From Vespula vulgaris (lineage: Eukaryota; Arthropoda; Insecta; Hymenoptera; Vespidae), in NCBI RefSeq assembly GCF_905475345.1, contig NC_066588.1, positions 3,296,001 through 3,360,000 of the forward strand: 64,000 bases of DNA, read 5' to 3'. Under the pieces are notes generated by a model. The model had not been told where the DNA came from, searched no databases, and was given only the letters and a program-made list of their open reading frames with translations. Below are positions 24,330 through 38,758 of this stretch, piece by piece. The translations under genes were made by a program, and so were the position numbers. The first letter of the stretch is position 1; the number at the start of each line of letters is the position of its first letter.

Positions 24330-27300
24330 TTTCGCTTCTTCTTCACTTCTTGATTTTATCGTTGTTATTATGTTGATACTTCTTTTATTTTCGGATTTTT
24401 CTCCTTTTAAAACTAAACACCGTTAAACTGAAAGAAACTTTCACGCGCGAAAATTTCGATGATCGAATTTCAATGTCGACACATTTTTTCTTCTTTTTTT
24501 TTTTCTTTTTTCTCCTCTCTTTCTTTTTTTCTGTGTTTCGTTTTTTAGTCCACCTCCGACTTCTTTCTAGGATCGAATCAACTTTTTCCAAGTATGGCAC
24601 TGAAAAAGAAAAAAGAAAAACAAATCATTATCGAATCACTTTAATTGCCCTAATCACATTTTTGTTATTATTTGTTCCAATCTATATCTTCGTTTTTTAA
24701 TTTTTTTTTATTTTCTTTATTTCTTTTTTTTTTATAGTCATCAAAATCACGATTGAAAAATGTTATACCGAAAGTTGGAGGTTGATCTGCATTGATTATT
24801 ATTATTAAAAAAAAAAAGAAAGAAAAGGAAACTATACTGATAAGAACGAGTTAATCCTTTGGAATACTTTTTTTCTCTGTTCTTTCGTTTCTCGATATAC
24901 ATATGTATAAATTAACATAGCAGGTCAAAAATTTTCCAAACATCTTATTTTTAATTGCCAGATTATTTGGAATCCCAAAAACATTTTAGCTTCCTTCTGT
25001 CGTTACTGAATGAACGATCAAGATTATCTTACAAGACATTAGGAAGAGTCAATTAATTCAATGATAACGTAGAAAGCGAAACTAAAAACAAAATGCGATA
25101 AGCAAAAACGTTTTAAAGAGTAGTTTTTATAATACATGCAAAGAAAGCGTATGATTTCTACTTTTGTTAATTCTCGAGGCAATTAAGAAAGAAAATCAAG
25201 AGATTCTAGATGTTCCGATTTAAACGTTACAGTATAGTATATAAACCATTTCGTGTTAGATTATCCGATATAAACAGAAAAGATAGGATCCTCGTAGATG
25301 TGATAACGAATGATCTTAACGATAACTATAATAAATCTTGATATCGAACTTTGCCTAGGTAATTAAAAAAAGAAATATTTCGAATTCATAAATTTGAATG
25401 ATTGGAAAACTTTGTGAATATTTAAAAAATTTTCTCGTATTTTTAAAGTGAAACTCCGTTTCTTTTCTTTTTTCTTCTCTTTTATTTTTTTTTTGTTCTG
25501 CTTGTTTTTTTGTTGCCAGTATTAAATTTAATAGCATGAAGAATGATCTCAAAGTGTTTTGGCCATTTTGATTTTTTGTCTCCTATTATTCTTTTGTTTC
25601 TTTCTCCCAATAATCAGATTATGAACGTATAAAAAATTTTTATTAAAAAATCTTTTTATAAAAAAAATTGTAAATTAATTAATTACGAATAAATGTATTC
25701 TGTTATTTGTATAACTTTATAAAAATATATATCATTTTCGTCTATTTGATCTTATTTTTTTAATTATCTCTTTAGGTTAAGAATTTGTCGTTGACAGTCA
25801 AAATATACATGTTAGTTATATAGTACATATCACATAAGTTTATCAATATGAGCGCAGACATCGAGAATAGAGGTCAATGTTCTTCTAATGCGTTCTTAGT
25901 TCATTTTATTCCCACACTAGTCGCTACAATCTAAGAAAATATATAGTATCTGATGAATAACCTTAAAATCTTATCTTTCCAAAAGAAAATATTCATGAAA
26001 TATGTATTATGTTTTACAGATTTTTATGATCAATAAATATTACTTACTTATGTGTTTGTGTATGTGTATGTATATGTACATAATCCAAAAAAAATTTACA
26101 TAAATTTCATCGATGGTTCTATATTCATCTACAATGTATGTACATACCTATGTATTTTTAAACAAAATTAAAAAGTGTATTTTTAAAAAAAATCTTATTA
26201 GGTAATCAATAAATAATCCATTTAAGCGTGAAGACTAGACGATAACTATAATTATGAAAGTTTTTATCTAGGATTAACCTAGTTGTAAAAACGTGTTTTA
26301 TATAGGGCATATTATTTATACAAAGATAATTTAAACAAGAGCTAGTTGGAGAAAAAGCAAAGAAAATGACAAATAACTTTGATGCATATTAAATATATTA
26401 ATACGTAATACATGGTTGTATATTGTATATGTTATACAGTAATTATCATAAAAAACTAATAATAAGTTATTGTGAAAAGTTAATAAAAAAAAAAAAAAGG
26501 AAAACGAATTAAAATAAGAACAAAAGAAAAAGAACAATCATTTTAAAAAATTTTACATTTGTAAATACAATATTTGTCTTGTAAACAAATTTATATTGCA
26601 AGTATTTGTAGTATTTTTCCTTCTTTTATGTTTAAAATATACACCGCGGCCATTTGCTTTTTTTTACGTTCGATCAACAGATTTACACGCAATCACGTGG
26701 CTGTTTTCGATGCGTGGAATACATAATTAAATTGAATTATACTCTTCCGTATTATTCTTTTCTTATTTCCTTTTTTATTTAAAAAAACGATTTTGTTCTT
26801 GTCTCAACCACAAGAAATCTTTAAAACAGACGATAGAAAAAAAACGGACTATTAGTTTGTTCTTGATTGTAATTCTGTAAAATATAGTCTGTAAAAAATG
26901 AACATGAATAACACGATAATTAATATTGTGAATTTATACATTATTAATTATTCATATTATCTTTGAATTTTAATAATTTTCTATCTTTTTCTCTTTTATT
27001 TTTTTGTTCAAAATAATTATCACTTAGAATCTTAGAATTATTTTTATAATATTTACACATTCTAAAATGTAAGACATAAAATACGATGTAGATTTTAGAT
27101 AAAGTAGATATAAAAAATTTGGATATACTTTAAGATATATCGATAACGGTGGTACCACAAATTTTAGCTACGTCACTGTATTCAGGAACGAAAGTATAAC
27201 CTCTACGGATTCATCGTATATTGAAGGTCAAACAAGAAATTTCTACGAACTACCTACGATCCTTTCTTTCATCTTTGTAATAATAAAATCAATCTGTTTA

Positions 27301-29490
27301 TACACGACCGATAATACATAAATTTATTTATCAGTTAAAGATAAAAGAAATAAAAAGGAATCATTATCAACATGGCGGTCGACTAATTATTTATAAATAC
27401 TTTAATCGTTAAAAATTAATAATTCGATTATTATTTTATAAATGATTTTTTTAGAACGTAAACATGCTCGTGGATTAAAATTTTAATGATATTATAAAAA
27501 TTATTTTCGAAATAGCAGCTGTTTGATCGTAAATATGTACATTAATTTGAAAAAGTAATGAAATAAAAAATCGGTTTGATCGATTTTTTTCTTCAAATAT
27601 CTTTTGTTGCTTCCAAAAAAAGGGACAAAGATAGAGAAAGTAAGAAAGAAAGAAATATATTAAACTAAAACAAATTTTGGTAGTGCAGAATTGAAAATAA
27701 AATAAAACAAAATAAAATAAAGATTAACTTTGTCAAGGCAAAGTAAAAGTATAGAAGGAAAAGAAAAGTATTTTTATGTAGGACATAGAATCAGTATAAT
27801 CGATGTACTATGCATTTCAATTTAATGACTGACATTATATTAAACATTTCCATGTTATTTTATTCGATTTTTAATTCAATTCCGTCGCGTATATAATATA
27901 AAAAAATTTGTAAACGTGTAATCATGAGACATAATTTAGATACGCAGACATACGAAATATTTCCATTGAAATATGGAACGTGAGAGTTTAAAAAAAATTT
28001 TTGAATATTTAAAAAAAAATTAATCTTCTTTTATTTAAATTTTTTAATTTTATCAATAAATTATCTGTTACAATAGCTTACTATATCGTGTTTAATTTTA
28101 TTAATTTTATCGATGACAACCTCTTTTTTAGGATCTTTCATTGGAATGTCAATGCAAGACAGTTTTTTTCAGTTTCCCTTTTTTTTTTTCTTTTGTGATT
28201 CGGATAATGATGAAGTGGAAAAAAAAGGAAAGAGGAGAAAAAAAATTATACATAATTTTAAATCTACATCTAGAAAATGTTCCATGGCTTGTTATATGTG
28301 CGTATACACAAAGACGGAAATTGCATAGGAGACATAACCTCGATGATCAAGCCAACTAAGAAGCTTTCTCTTACATATATATGACATATATATTGGATAT
28401 TCTAATCTTTCAACTTTATTTTTCTTTCCTTTTTTTATTTTCATTTGAATACTCAAATTACTTTTTTCTATCAAAATTAGTTATTATAAAATACAATTTT
28501 TGCGTGACCCTTGATTTATTTTGTATGTTTCTCTTTTTTTTTTATATTTTTATTCTAAACTAATCGATAATCAATCATTGATTTTTCAAAACGCAATTAT
28601 TGTAAAAATACTGCTTTCTTATTTTCCAATTAAAAGAAACGCTCTATAAAGATTCTTTATTAAGAAAATCTAATTTCATCAACAAATTTTAAACATATAT
28701 TAATGCTCGAAAAAAAAGAAAGAAAAAAAAAAAAAAGAAAAAAAGAGAAACAAGATCTGAAACCCAATATTATATAGTTATTCGCTTGAAATAGTTTTTA
28801 TCACGTTGATCGTCGGATAGAAAAAAGAGGAGCTATAATGAGCGTTAAAAAAAGAAATTTATCCCGAAGAAGCGATTTACTTTTAATGGTTCTCACTAAA
28901 CGATTATAAAGAGAGAAAGAGAAAGAGAGAGAGATATTTTATAGCATAATCAACGTTTAACATGTACAACATGTGTATGTGGTTTATAACTCAACGTGTG
29001 TATGAACCTATACACACTCGCATATATACATGAGCGTGCTCGTATATACATGTACATACACACACATACACAAACGTTTAGGTATATCGTTGACTAGCAA
29101 ACGAGAGAGTTTCAAATTCCATAAATTAGAACGTGCTCGTTACGATGGTGTTGCAATATAACGGTCTAAATATTATCTTAACATCCAGGAAAGTTTTAAT
29201 ATATCTACTCTTCGTTACGTCACAAAAAATCTATTGAGAGATACTTTTATAAAAATAAAATACTTTAAAGAGTATGGCAGTTTTGCATAGTCTCTTGAAG
29301 TTAACTATCTTGATCAAAGTTCATCTGAATTTACAACATCATTCCTCCGGTTATTTGTCATTCATTAACGTTTTCATCCAATCTCTATAAATTTCTTTCC
29401 TGCAGGAAGTATATATAACTGAGTATGTACGTGTATATATTTGTGCGTACATATCTAATACCAATTGTGAATATTATGTATTATAGTACT

Positions 29491-29546
<56 letters not shown>

Positions 29547-30794
29547 ACGAATATGTCTGTGTTTTGTATGTATAATATTATAATGGACGAAAGTATTTTT
29601 ATGTTTTACGAAATTAATTAATTTCTTTTTTTTTTTTTTGTAGATCGGATAGAATGATCTCAAATTAGGCAATTCTGAGAATGGAGAGTTCGGAAAAATA
29701 GAAAAACATTTTCTTTAACCTCGATTTTTTATAGAACAATAAAAATAGTATTCTTAGAATATTTATTTCTGCAACGCATTTATGCTAATTGATTTATGTT
29801 AATGAGATTATGTTCAAAACACTTTTGTTTATCGTACTATCGAAAGTGTTTAAAAAAATCGATGTCAGAACTGTGATAAATAATCTGTGTACGATATATA
29901 TGTGTGTATATAATATACATATGAGATTTGTAAAACCTTTTTATATATTATAAAATTTCTTAAAAATTTAGATTGCTCTTTTTACTTTATAATTTTTATA
30001 ATATTTGGTATGTAATGTTAATTATTATTATATATATTGCATCTAAGATATTTATAGATAACCTTATTCGTATTAATTTTTTTTTTAATAATATGCAAAT
30101 GAAACGAAAAAGTCAAAAAAAAGAGATAAGATAAAAATTTATCTTTCAAATTGATAGTAAATATATATGCAGAATGCTCAAAAAAAGAAACGATTCAATA
30201 AATTACGCAACATATAGAATATACTATACTGAGTAAAAAAAGTATTATATTAGTAAACATAGGTCAAAAAGTCAACCGTTTCTGAGATGTTTATATCTTA
30301 GAGAAAAATTTAATGTAAATATAAAAAAATTAATACAAATATATTTATATCACAAAATGATTGGAAATAATACATACTTAAATGGATATATATATATATA
30401 TATATATATATATCCTGTATGTATGTATACATACATACAATTTTTATAATACAAAAAAAAAGAAAAAGAAATCACAGAGGAGAGTAAAAGAAATAATTAT
30501 CAGAAGAAATAGAAATTAAATTTTGTTTCGATATCATATGTGAACAAAAAAGAAGAAAAAACATCTACGAATTAATCTCAAGGAACTTGAATGTCCAAGC
30601 ATACATACATAAATGCATATATAAATACTAACAATTAATAAACGAGATTTTTAATCCAGTATGAAATATAACATATTATAATGATACAAAATTTATGATC
30701 ACATTGTCTATCTGATGCAATAAAACAAAATATGTTATTAATAAAATATAATAATAACAACTACATATGGGTAAGAATTACGTCTGTTAAAAGA

Positions 30795-30825
<31 letters not shown>

Positions 30826-31530
30826 TTTTCATTTTATAATAGTTTTTATTGACTTTTGATATGCTTCATAAATTCAAAATTTCGTAATACTTTATAACGA
30901 CGTGATAAAAATTTAAAGTTCAATGAAACGAAATAAATGAATATATTTAATATCATTTCGATCTAACGAATTAAATTTTATAATACTCGTATAGATTAGA
31001 AAATTTAACAATCCTTATTTATTTTTATTAGTTAAATTATCATGCAATCACATTTCCCAAGGTTTTAGGCTTAATTAAAATAATTGGAGTTGAATGAGAA
31101 GAAATACCGAAATATTTTCTCGCAGTCAAGGATTTATATCGTTTTAATATTTACAGAAAGATATAAACATATCAAAAGGATATTGATTTGACCAAAAACA
31201 AATATATGTATTTATATATGTGTGCAAAGTTTAAAAAAGATAGCAATACTATCAATCTAATACACGATATATTGACTTTATATTAATGTGACGTTATTCG
31301 TAAACATTCGATATATTTTCATTGATAAATTTTTATAAATTCTTTCAATATCGTTCATGAATAAAAAAATCAAAAGTAGATGGGCAAAAATCATGAATTG
31401 TAGATATCTCGTATCTATGTCGACAGATCTTAAAAATAATTTCGTTGCTAAGAAACTTTTTTTCAATATAATATCGGGTATATAAAAAGTAAACAAAAAA
31501 GAAAACAAAAAAAAATAAATAAAACAAATC
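24330..31530. other. AT-rich non-coding DNA
   Basis: Homopolymer tracts and AT runs. A YY1-like ACATGGCGG lies near 27372 and a TATCGATA box at 27138-27145, 230 bases apart. No gene recognised. Confidence 0.6.
29494..29547 (+). repeat. AT then GT compound microsatellite
   Basis: About 20 AT units followed by about six GT units. Confidence 0.9.
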
Positions 31531-31534
31531 ATAC

Positions 31535-32100
31535 CTTTTCTTTCTACGTTGTCGTTCTTCTTAAAGTCTTCTTTGAATTCTCTTCTGGTTTTACTTTTCT
31601 TTCTTTTCTTCTTCTTTTTTCTTTCTTTCTTTCTCTCTTTTTCACTAAAACACTACCAATGAAAAATTCACTATCAGAAAAAAAAGGATTAAAAAAATAA
31701 CAATAACAAATTATCGTCAATCGAAAATAACAAAACTCTACACGTTATTTTGCGTGTTGTTTACGATTGATGTAAAAATATAATGCGACAAGGGAATAAA
31801 AAAGATAGAAAAAGACAGATAAACAAATAAAAGGACAGCCAGACAAATAGAGAGAGAGGGTGAGAGAGAAGAAGAAAAAGAGAGAGAAAGAGAAAGAAAG
31901 AGAAAGAGGGAGAAAGAAACACAAATAAAAAAATTTTCGGAGGAGCACGAATACAAATGACCGACCCCTTTGAACGCGTCTTTCGCACTGACGAGTTACC
32001 TACGTTCAACACGTCGTCTTCGTTCTCCTACACGCGCGCGCGCGCTGCTGTGTCTGTTCACCAATAACGAACGAGACACCATAGGCGTCACTACTTAGAG
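31535..32100 (-). promoter_or_regulatory. CpG-rich promoter-like island with possible non-coding first exon
   Basis: The segment 31960-32100 is CpG- and GC-rich against AT-rich flanks and contains a CG run at about 32033-32046. On the minus strand a TCAGT initiator-like sequence follows. A GTATGA donor at 31534 ends a purine-rich tract that could be a 5' UTR exon. The open frames across it are GA-repeat translations. Confidence 0.3.
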
Positions 32101-35100
32101 TGTCTCCTTGTTGTTTTTCTTATATCTGTATTTGTATCGAACTTCTATTTTCTTTTCTTATTTACTTTCTTTGCATTGTGTTTCGTTTCATTTATTCTTA
32201 CAAACAGATAGATGTAGATTATTTAAATATTTTCAAGATTGACAGAATATTATTGAAATAATAAAGAAGAACATATATATTGAAATTTTTAAGTAATTTT
32301 ATTACAATTTTATGATAATAGTTTTAATAATATATATTATATAATTTTGATAATAATATATATTGATATTATATATTTTTTGTTTTATTCGTATCGAGAG
32401 AAATTTTGAAAACCATTTGAATTCGTATATTTCTCTGTTTAATCAATTTACTTACCACTGTTAATTCTAATTACGTTAATCAATAAATTGAATATTTTAT
32501 TATTTTTACTTTTATTTCTCTTCTATGTACAATTTTTCATTATCTTTACCTTTTTATTATTCTCATTTATTCGCAGAGCTAAGTCCGTGCGTCATGGTAT
32601 CGTTTTTATTTGTTAAGTCAAAAAAGTGCACTTTTCTGTAAGACAATAAAAACGTAGGCAAATAGCATAGATAAATCAATACATAATTAATCAGAAACAG
32701 AACGTTTAATAATCTGTTATCAATCAACAGAATAATTTACGCTCATGTAATCAACGTGCGTGTGTCGTACGTATGTGTACATGAGTGTGCATGAGCATGT
32801 ATATTTGAGAATATATACACATACGTTGACGTAGAATACAGATTTAACAGTGTGCACGCACACGTAAGACAACTTTCGAGTATCCTCCTATAACGTCTAC
32901 TTACGTACTTTCCTGACGTACAAATCGAAAGCATTAATGATTCATAGTGGGTGGGGGAGAGGGATGAGGGCGGAGTCGGGAGCAAGAGGAGGGCAATTCC
33001 TTCAATTTGTCGTGAGTTTCTCTTTTTATGCCATTTATATATATATTTTCTATATATGTATAAATTATTTTATATATTAATTTACTTAATTATAATTATT
33101 ATATATTTTTTTATAATTTTAATCTTCTTTAATTTTTTTAATTTTTTAATGGTTTATTATAATTATTATATATGATTTTATTAATAATAAATTATTTTAT
33201 ATATTAATTATGAATTAATATTTTTTATATAATTAAGTTATATGTATATATATATGTGTGTATATGTATACATCGTTTAATCCTTAAAAGTTATCCTAAC
33301 TAAAAGTCGCTTGATTAAATTTCATCATAATCTTTTTCTTTTTCTTTTCTTTCTTTTTTTCAAATCAATACCAAAAAGTTAATATGAAAATTATTACGAT
33401 AATAAGAACCTCGATTAACAGTATTTTATTTCCTTCCTTTTTCTTTTGATTCTTTCTTTGATTAATATTAGACGAAAAATAAGTTTCCTGTTCTTTCCTT
33501 TTTACGTATTCACCATCGGATATGGAAGAAAAGATGTTATTATTTGCTGCAATTTTATCGCGGTTTATTGTCTGTTACTTTGTAAACAGAGAAATTAGAA
33601 TAAGGAAAAGAGGTTCAATAACGAAAAAAAAAAAAAAAAAAAAGAAAAAGACGCGAAAGAAAACAAAAAAAAAAGAAAGAGGAAACATTTTCTGTTATTA
33701 ATATGTAATATTAGATGAGAATTATCATTTTGTTTGTGCGCTTTTGTGATATCATCGATCGTTAAGTCATGTCACATAATATAATGATAAAAACGGAAGA
33801 ATACGTAAGATACGCACAAAGGGTATCAAAAATGGGGGTACGTCCCTGTTACGCCATTAATGCTCTCGATTGTAACTGCATACATACATAGATACTTACA
33901 TACGTACTTACACGCATCGATACAAGTATACATATGTGTACATACATCGTACGTGTGCGAACGGTAAACGAAAGTGCAAAACCACGTCGACTGTGATGAT
34001 CTTCCATGTACGAGAGGAGCGTCATGCGAGTTAAGTTCTTTATTTGTGACCAACTTACCATCACCAGCGACTAATTTCCATATACTCTTTTATCCGACAA
34101 AAGAATGCGTTGGTTAGGGAAGAAAATGAAAAAAAAAAAAAAAAGAGAGAGAAAAGAAAACCTATTTTAATAACGTTTGGTATTATTTATACATTTTCTT
34201 CTTTTATCATTTTATTTTTGTTTTTCTTTTTTAACAATTGTATCCCATTATATTATATATCGAATATTTTTTAAGAATTATTGCATAATTATAATATATT
34301 ATATTGTGTATATTTGATATAATATAATGTAGGTATTACTGAAAGTTATATTAAATGTGCTGAAAATATATTGAAATTTATATTATATCATTGATTTATC
34401 AAAAATAATAATTACGATAATAATCATTTACGAAGATACGTATATAAATCCAACGAAAACATGTTACCAATCATTAAGCGATAAATTTTATTGAGACGTG
34501 ACAATTATAATAATAATTCAGCATGAATATATTCAACAATCACACTTTTTCTTGTTTTTATCTTAGAGATATCGTTTATCGATTGACATTTGTAATTCAC
34601 ATTTTTATACAAATTTCTATTGATATTACGTCAAACGATCAATTTTCTAAACACGTTTCACGTGTTTTTCGAATGAGGAGACAAAATGATATTCTATCGA
34701 TTTATAGTATAATATTATACGAGAATGAAACTCTAAGCAGTTCACATAAATTGTATTTAATTGAACGCAAATTATGAATAAATGACAATATAATACGTTA
34801 TTTAATCTCGGTAGATAACAAAAAATGACGGTCTATGCATTTCTTTTGAAAAAATTACAAGCGTTGGTTAAATTTTAATCTTACATTATATATATATATT
34901 TTTTTTCTTTTTATTTCGTTCTGTTGGAGGATCGACTTTTTTTCAACTAGAACTTAATTATAATTCATCAAAGGTGATCAGTGAAATATACTTCCTGAAT
35001 CATCGCTCGTATCTCTATTCTCCGTTGTTTGGAATAGATTAATTTGTTGATTCGATTCACGTATCGTGCTTACCATAAATATATACGAGCCTTTTTTAGT

Positions 35101-37873
35101 TTAAACATATGTATTTATACACGTATGCATCTTACGGGTGGTAAAAGTGTCTTATAGAATGGTATCAATTTATTTGTCACATTCAGATCGCAAGAAATAT
35201 TAATTAAAATGCAAACCAGTTAACAAGTTAGAAAATTTATTTCATACGTCAGAAAATTTATGTAAAAATATCAAACAATGATATATTCTTATTGTATATT
35301 GATTTATCATATTAATTTGTATAAATTTTAATATACCCGTGTGTGTGTGTATTAATAAGTTCTATACTTAAAAAAAAGTATTCTCTAAAGAAACAATTAT
35401 CGATTCACCATATATAAGAAATAAAAGGAATGAAAAGAAAAGAAGAAGAATGAGAAAAAAAGGTAAAAAAAAAAAAACGAAATAAAAAGGAAAAAGTAAA
35501 GAAACATATTTGAATAGCAAATATTTTTATTCGTCGTTTAAAATCGTTCTATCTTAAGCTTACGCATATTGATCATTCCATTATTCAGGAAGAGATCCTT
35601 GCGTATAGCATACAAGATGGTCGTAAAACAAAATTTAACATTCGACGAGGTTACATCTTGCGAACAAAAAATCCCCGTCGTCGTGATAGTATCTGCATAA
35701 GTTTTGGATGATATGATTTTACGAAAAAAAGAGAGAGGGAGAAGACAGGTAAGTAATTTGATTGGGACAATGAGATAATAAAAAAAAAAAAGGAAAGAAA
35801 AGAAAGAACAAAAAGTCACCTAAATACAAAAATAAGAAGAAAAGAAAAAAGAAAAGAACAAATAGAAAAAATAAAATAATAATACGAAAACGACGACGAT
35901 GATGACGTCGACGACGATATATATATATAAAAAAAAAAAGAAAAAAGAAATATCGAAATATAGAAAGAAACAGACGAGTCACGTACGCTTTTATAACAAC
36001 TTTGTGATATGCGGTACCTATACCGACGTTCTTCAAGTTTTCTCTGATTAGAATCCAATGACTTCCGTATTTATTGCATTATTACGGTGCGCTTCACGAC
36101 AACGTTATGTCAACGTTCCTTAGAAAGCGATAAAAGTACGATCGTGTCGAATCGTCGTCGATTATTCATTCAATGATGTTCATTCCAGAACCGTATCTAG
36201 CGAATTTATCTAACTTAGATCTAAACGCAAGAAAATGAAATAAATATTTAGACAAGTAGTTGCGCTTGAACAAGTATTTTCCTTTTTCTTTTCTCTTTCC
36301 ACCTTTTTCCGACATTAAGATCTTGCATACCTCTGATTTATTTTTTATCAAGTTTTCTATTCGTTCCAAAAGAACATTAAAATTTTCTTCGGCAAATTTC
36401 TATTTTTTTTCAACTTTTCTCTTTTCTTTTTTTTTTTTTTTTGATGGCACTCTATGCTTGCAGCACCATCCTAGATACGCCATTGCGTCTTTCTCGATTA
36501 AATTTCTTTTAATTAGTTATACTGGGACGCTCAAATGTTTGTAGATTATATCGATGATTTAATTTTGATATTCTTTTTGAGATTTTTTATAAGGATAATC
36601 TTTTTGTTCTATTCTTCTTTTTTCTATTTTTTGTTTTTTTTTTCTTTTTTTTTTTACTTCTCTTAAAAATTAAAAAATTGAAGATTACAAGACCGACGAT
36701 CGAAACTAAGGAATCTCGAAACAAGAGTAATCGATTTTTCGAATCACCTATAGGAATTTATTTGAGAAAAAAAAAAGAAATATGAAAGAAGAGAAAGAAT
36801 AGGAAACAAGAAATATCGAACAAATAGAAAAAGGAAATTGGATGGATCAAACAAATAAATGAAGTAAATGGAAGGGATTACAAGAGGGCGAGAAAAATTA
36901 AGAAGAAAATCAAAAGAAAAAAAAAGAATATAAAATAAAAAATAAAATGAAAAATTATGAAAAGATCAAAAAGAGAAAAAGGAAACAAAAAATTATTGAA
37001 AAAAGAAGGGAAAAAAGACGAGAGAGAGAAATAAAATTTAAGATAACGAAAAGAAAAAAAAAGTTAAAGAAAATGAAAATCGACGTTGATTTAATTTAAC
37101 ACTTCTTATTTTAACATCTAATTCCATTGATCTTCGAATTTGTCATTCCGTCGTCGAGATATTTGAGTGCATATGAAAAAAAAAGAAAAGAAAAGAAGAA
37201 AGAGAAAGATCAAGGAAGAGCACGAAGTTTTGTCAAAAGTAATAAAAAATATGTGTAATCTTGCACGCACAGGTGCAAACACTTACGTTACGTAATTTTA
37301 CCAACTGGCCTTTCTGGTTGACATTGATGTCGTAAGTGTGCAATATGTGCACGGTGAAAGCTATAAACATAACCATTGATTATGCGACTTCGTAGTGCAT
37401 ACATAGTTCGCTCTACGTGACACGTGTTTAACATTTTCCGTCTCTAATTTGCAAACTTTAACTCAGAGAAATAAAGATCATCTAATAACTGGTCCTATTA
37501 TTATTTTCCAATATAATATAAATGTCCTAGTTCATGTAATATATATGTCTGTGTGTGTGCGCGCGCGTGTGTGTGTGTGTGTAGAGTTACTTGCTATTTA
37601 CATCAAATGTATATGTATGTGTATATAAAATGTATAGTATATATACATATTTTAATTTACGCATATTAGAATATATATACATTTTTTATTTAAAGTAGAT
37701 AAGTTAACTCTAAAAAATAGGGATTATATATTATATAAGCATATTACAAAATATAGTCATTTTTCTGATTAATACTTCAAATTAAGAATTTTTAATTAAT
37801 TTTCGAAATGAATTAATCTTCGAAATTTAGAATCCGTCAATTCTCAAATTTAATAACAAGTTAAGAAATATAT

Positions 37874-37940
<67 letters not shown>

Positions 37941-38122
37941 AGAAAAAAAGATGAAAAGAAAAATAATTATAATTAAGAAATTAATTAAAATTAAAATTAA
38001 TTCTATAAACGATAAATATCTTTTATTGCCGAAAATCTTTTATTATCGAATTTAATTTATTAACTATAATTTGAAAAAAAAGATAATGAAAAAAAAATAT
38101 ATATATATGTGTGTGTGTGTAT

Positions 38123-38238
38123 GTGTATTATAATATCATCCTTGTGTAAATGTGTATTATAATATCATCCTTATGTAAATGTGTATTATAATATCATCCT
38201 TGTGTAAATGTGTATTACAATATCATCCTTGTATAATG
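38123..38238 (+). repeat. 29-bp minisatellite, four copies
   Basis: Units start at 38123, 38152, 38181 and 38210. They contain tattataatatcatcctt and differ by one to three bases, the last being the most diverged. A GT repeat lies immediately before. Confidence 0.9.
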
Positions 38239-38705
38239 AGGATACGCAAATAATGTTGATGGTAAATAAATACATTTATATATGCAGCATGTTGCCGGGT
38301 TTTACGAAATAAATTGTAAAATTAAAAACAGCAAGCTTGACATATTTTTCATTTGACACAAAATTAAGAATGCCATTGCGATACATAAAATTAATAACGA
38401 TTGAATATCTTTGAGGAATAATGATGCAATTGGCTTAAAAAAAAAAAAAGAAAAAAAGGAAAGAAAAGAAAAAGAAAAAAGACTTTCCAAATCTATTTCA
38501 AAATTTTTTTTTACTATAATTTATTTCAAAGACAAATTTTGTAACTAACGATATAGATAGTCAATACGAAATTGTATGATCCATACTTAGCTGCATATTT
38601 ATAGTATTCATTGTACACACGTTGCACAATTACGACATCAATGTCAATCGGAAAGGTCAATCGATGGATTACGTTAGCATTTGTAGGAGCACGCGAGAGC
38701 AACTA

Positions 38706-38758
38706 ACACACACACACACACACACACGCACACGCGCACGCACGCACATGCACACAAA
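38706..38758 (+). repeat. CA repeat
   Basis: ACAC run with interspersed gcac units. Confidence 0.9.

Noticed and set aside
34523..34777. 84-codon plus-strand frame
   Set aside because: Composition is that of random AT-rich DNA (Ile, Tyr, Phe, Asn); no splice or promoter context.
35510..35820. Overlapping frames on both strands near 35.6 kb
   Set aside because: A 60-codon plus frame without ATG and a minus frame both look protein-like; nothing separates them from chance.
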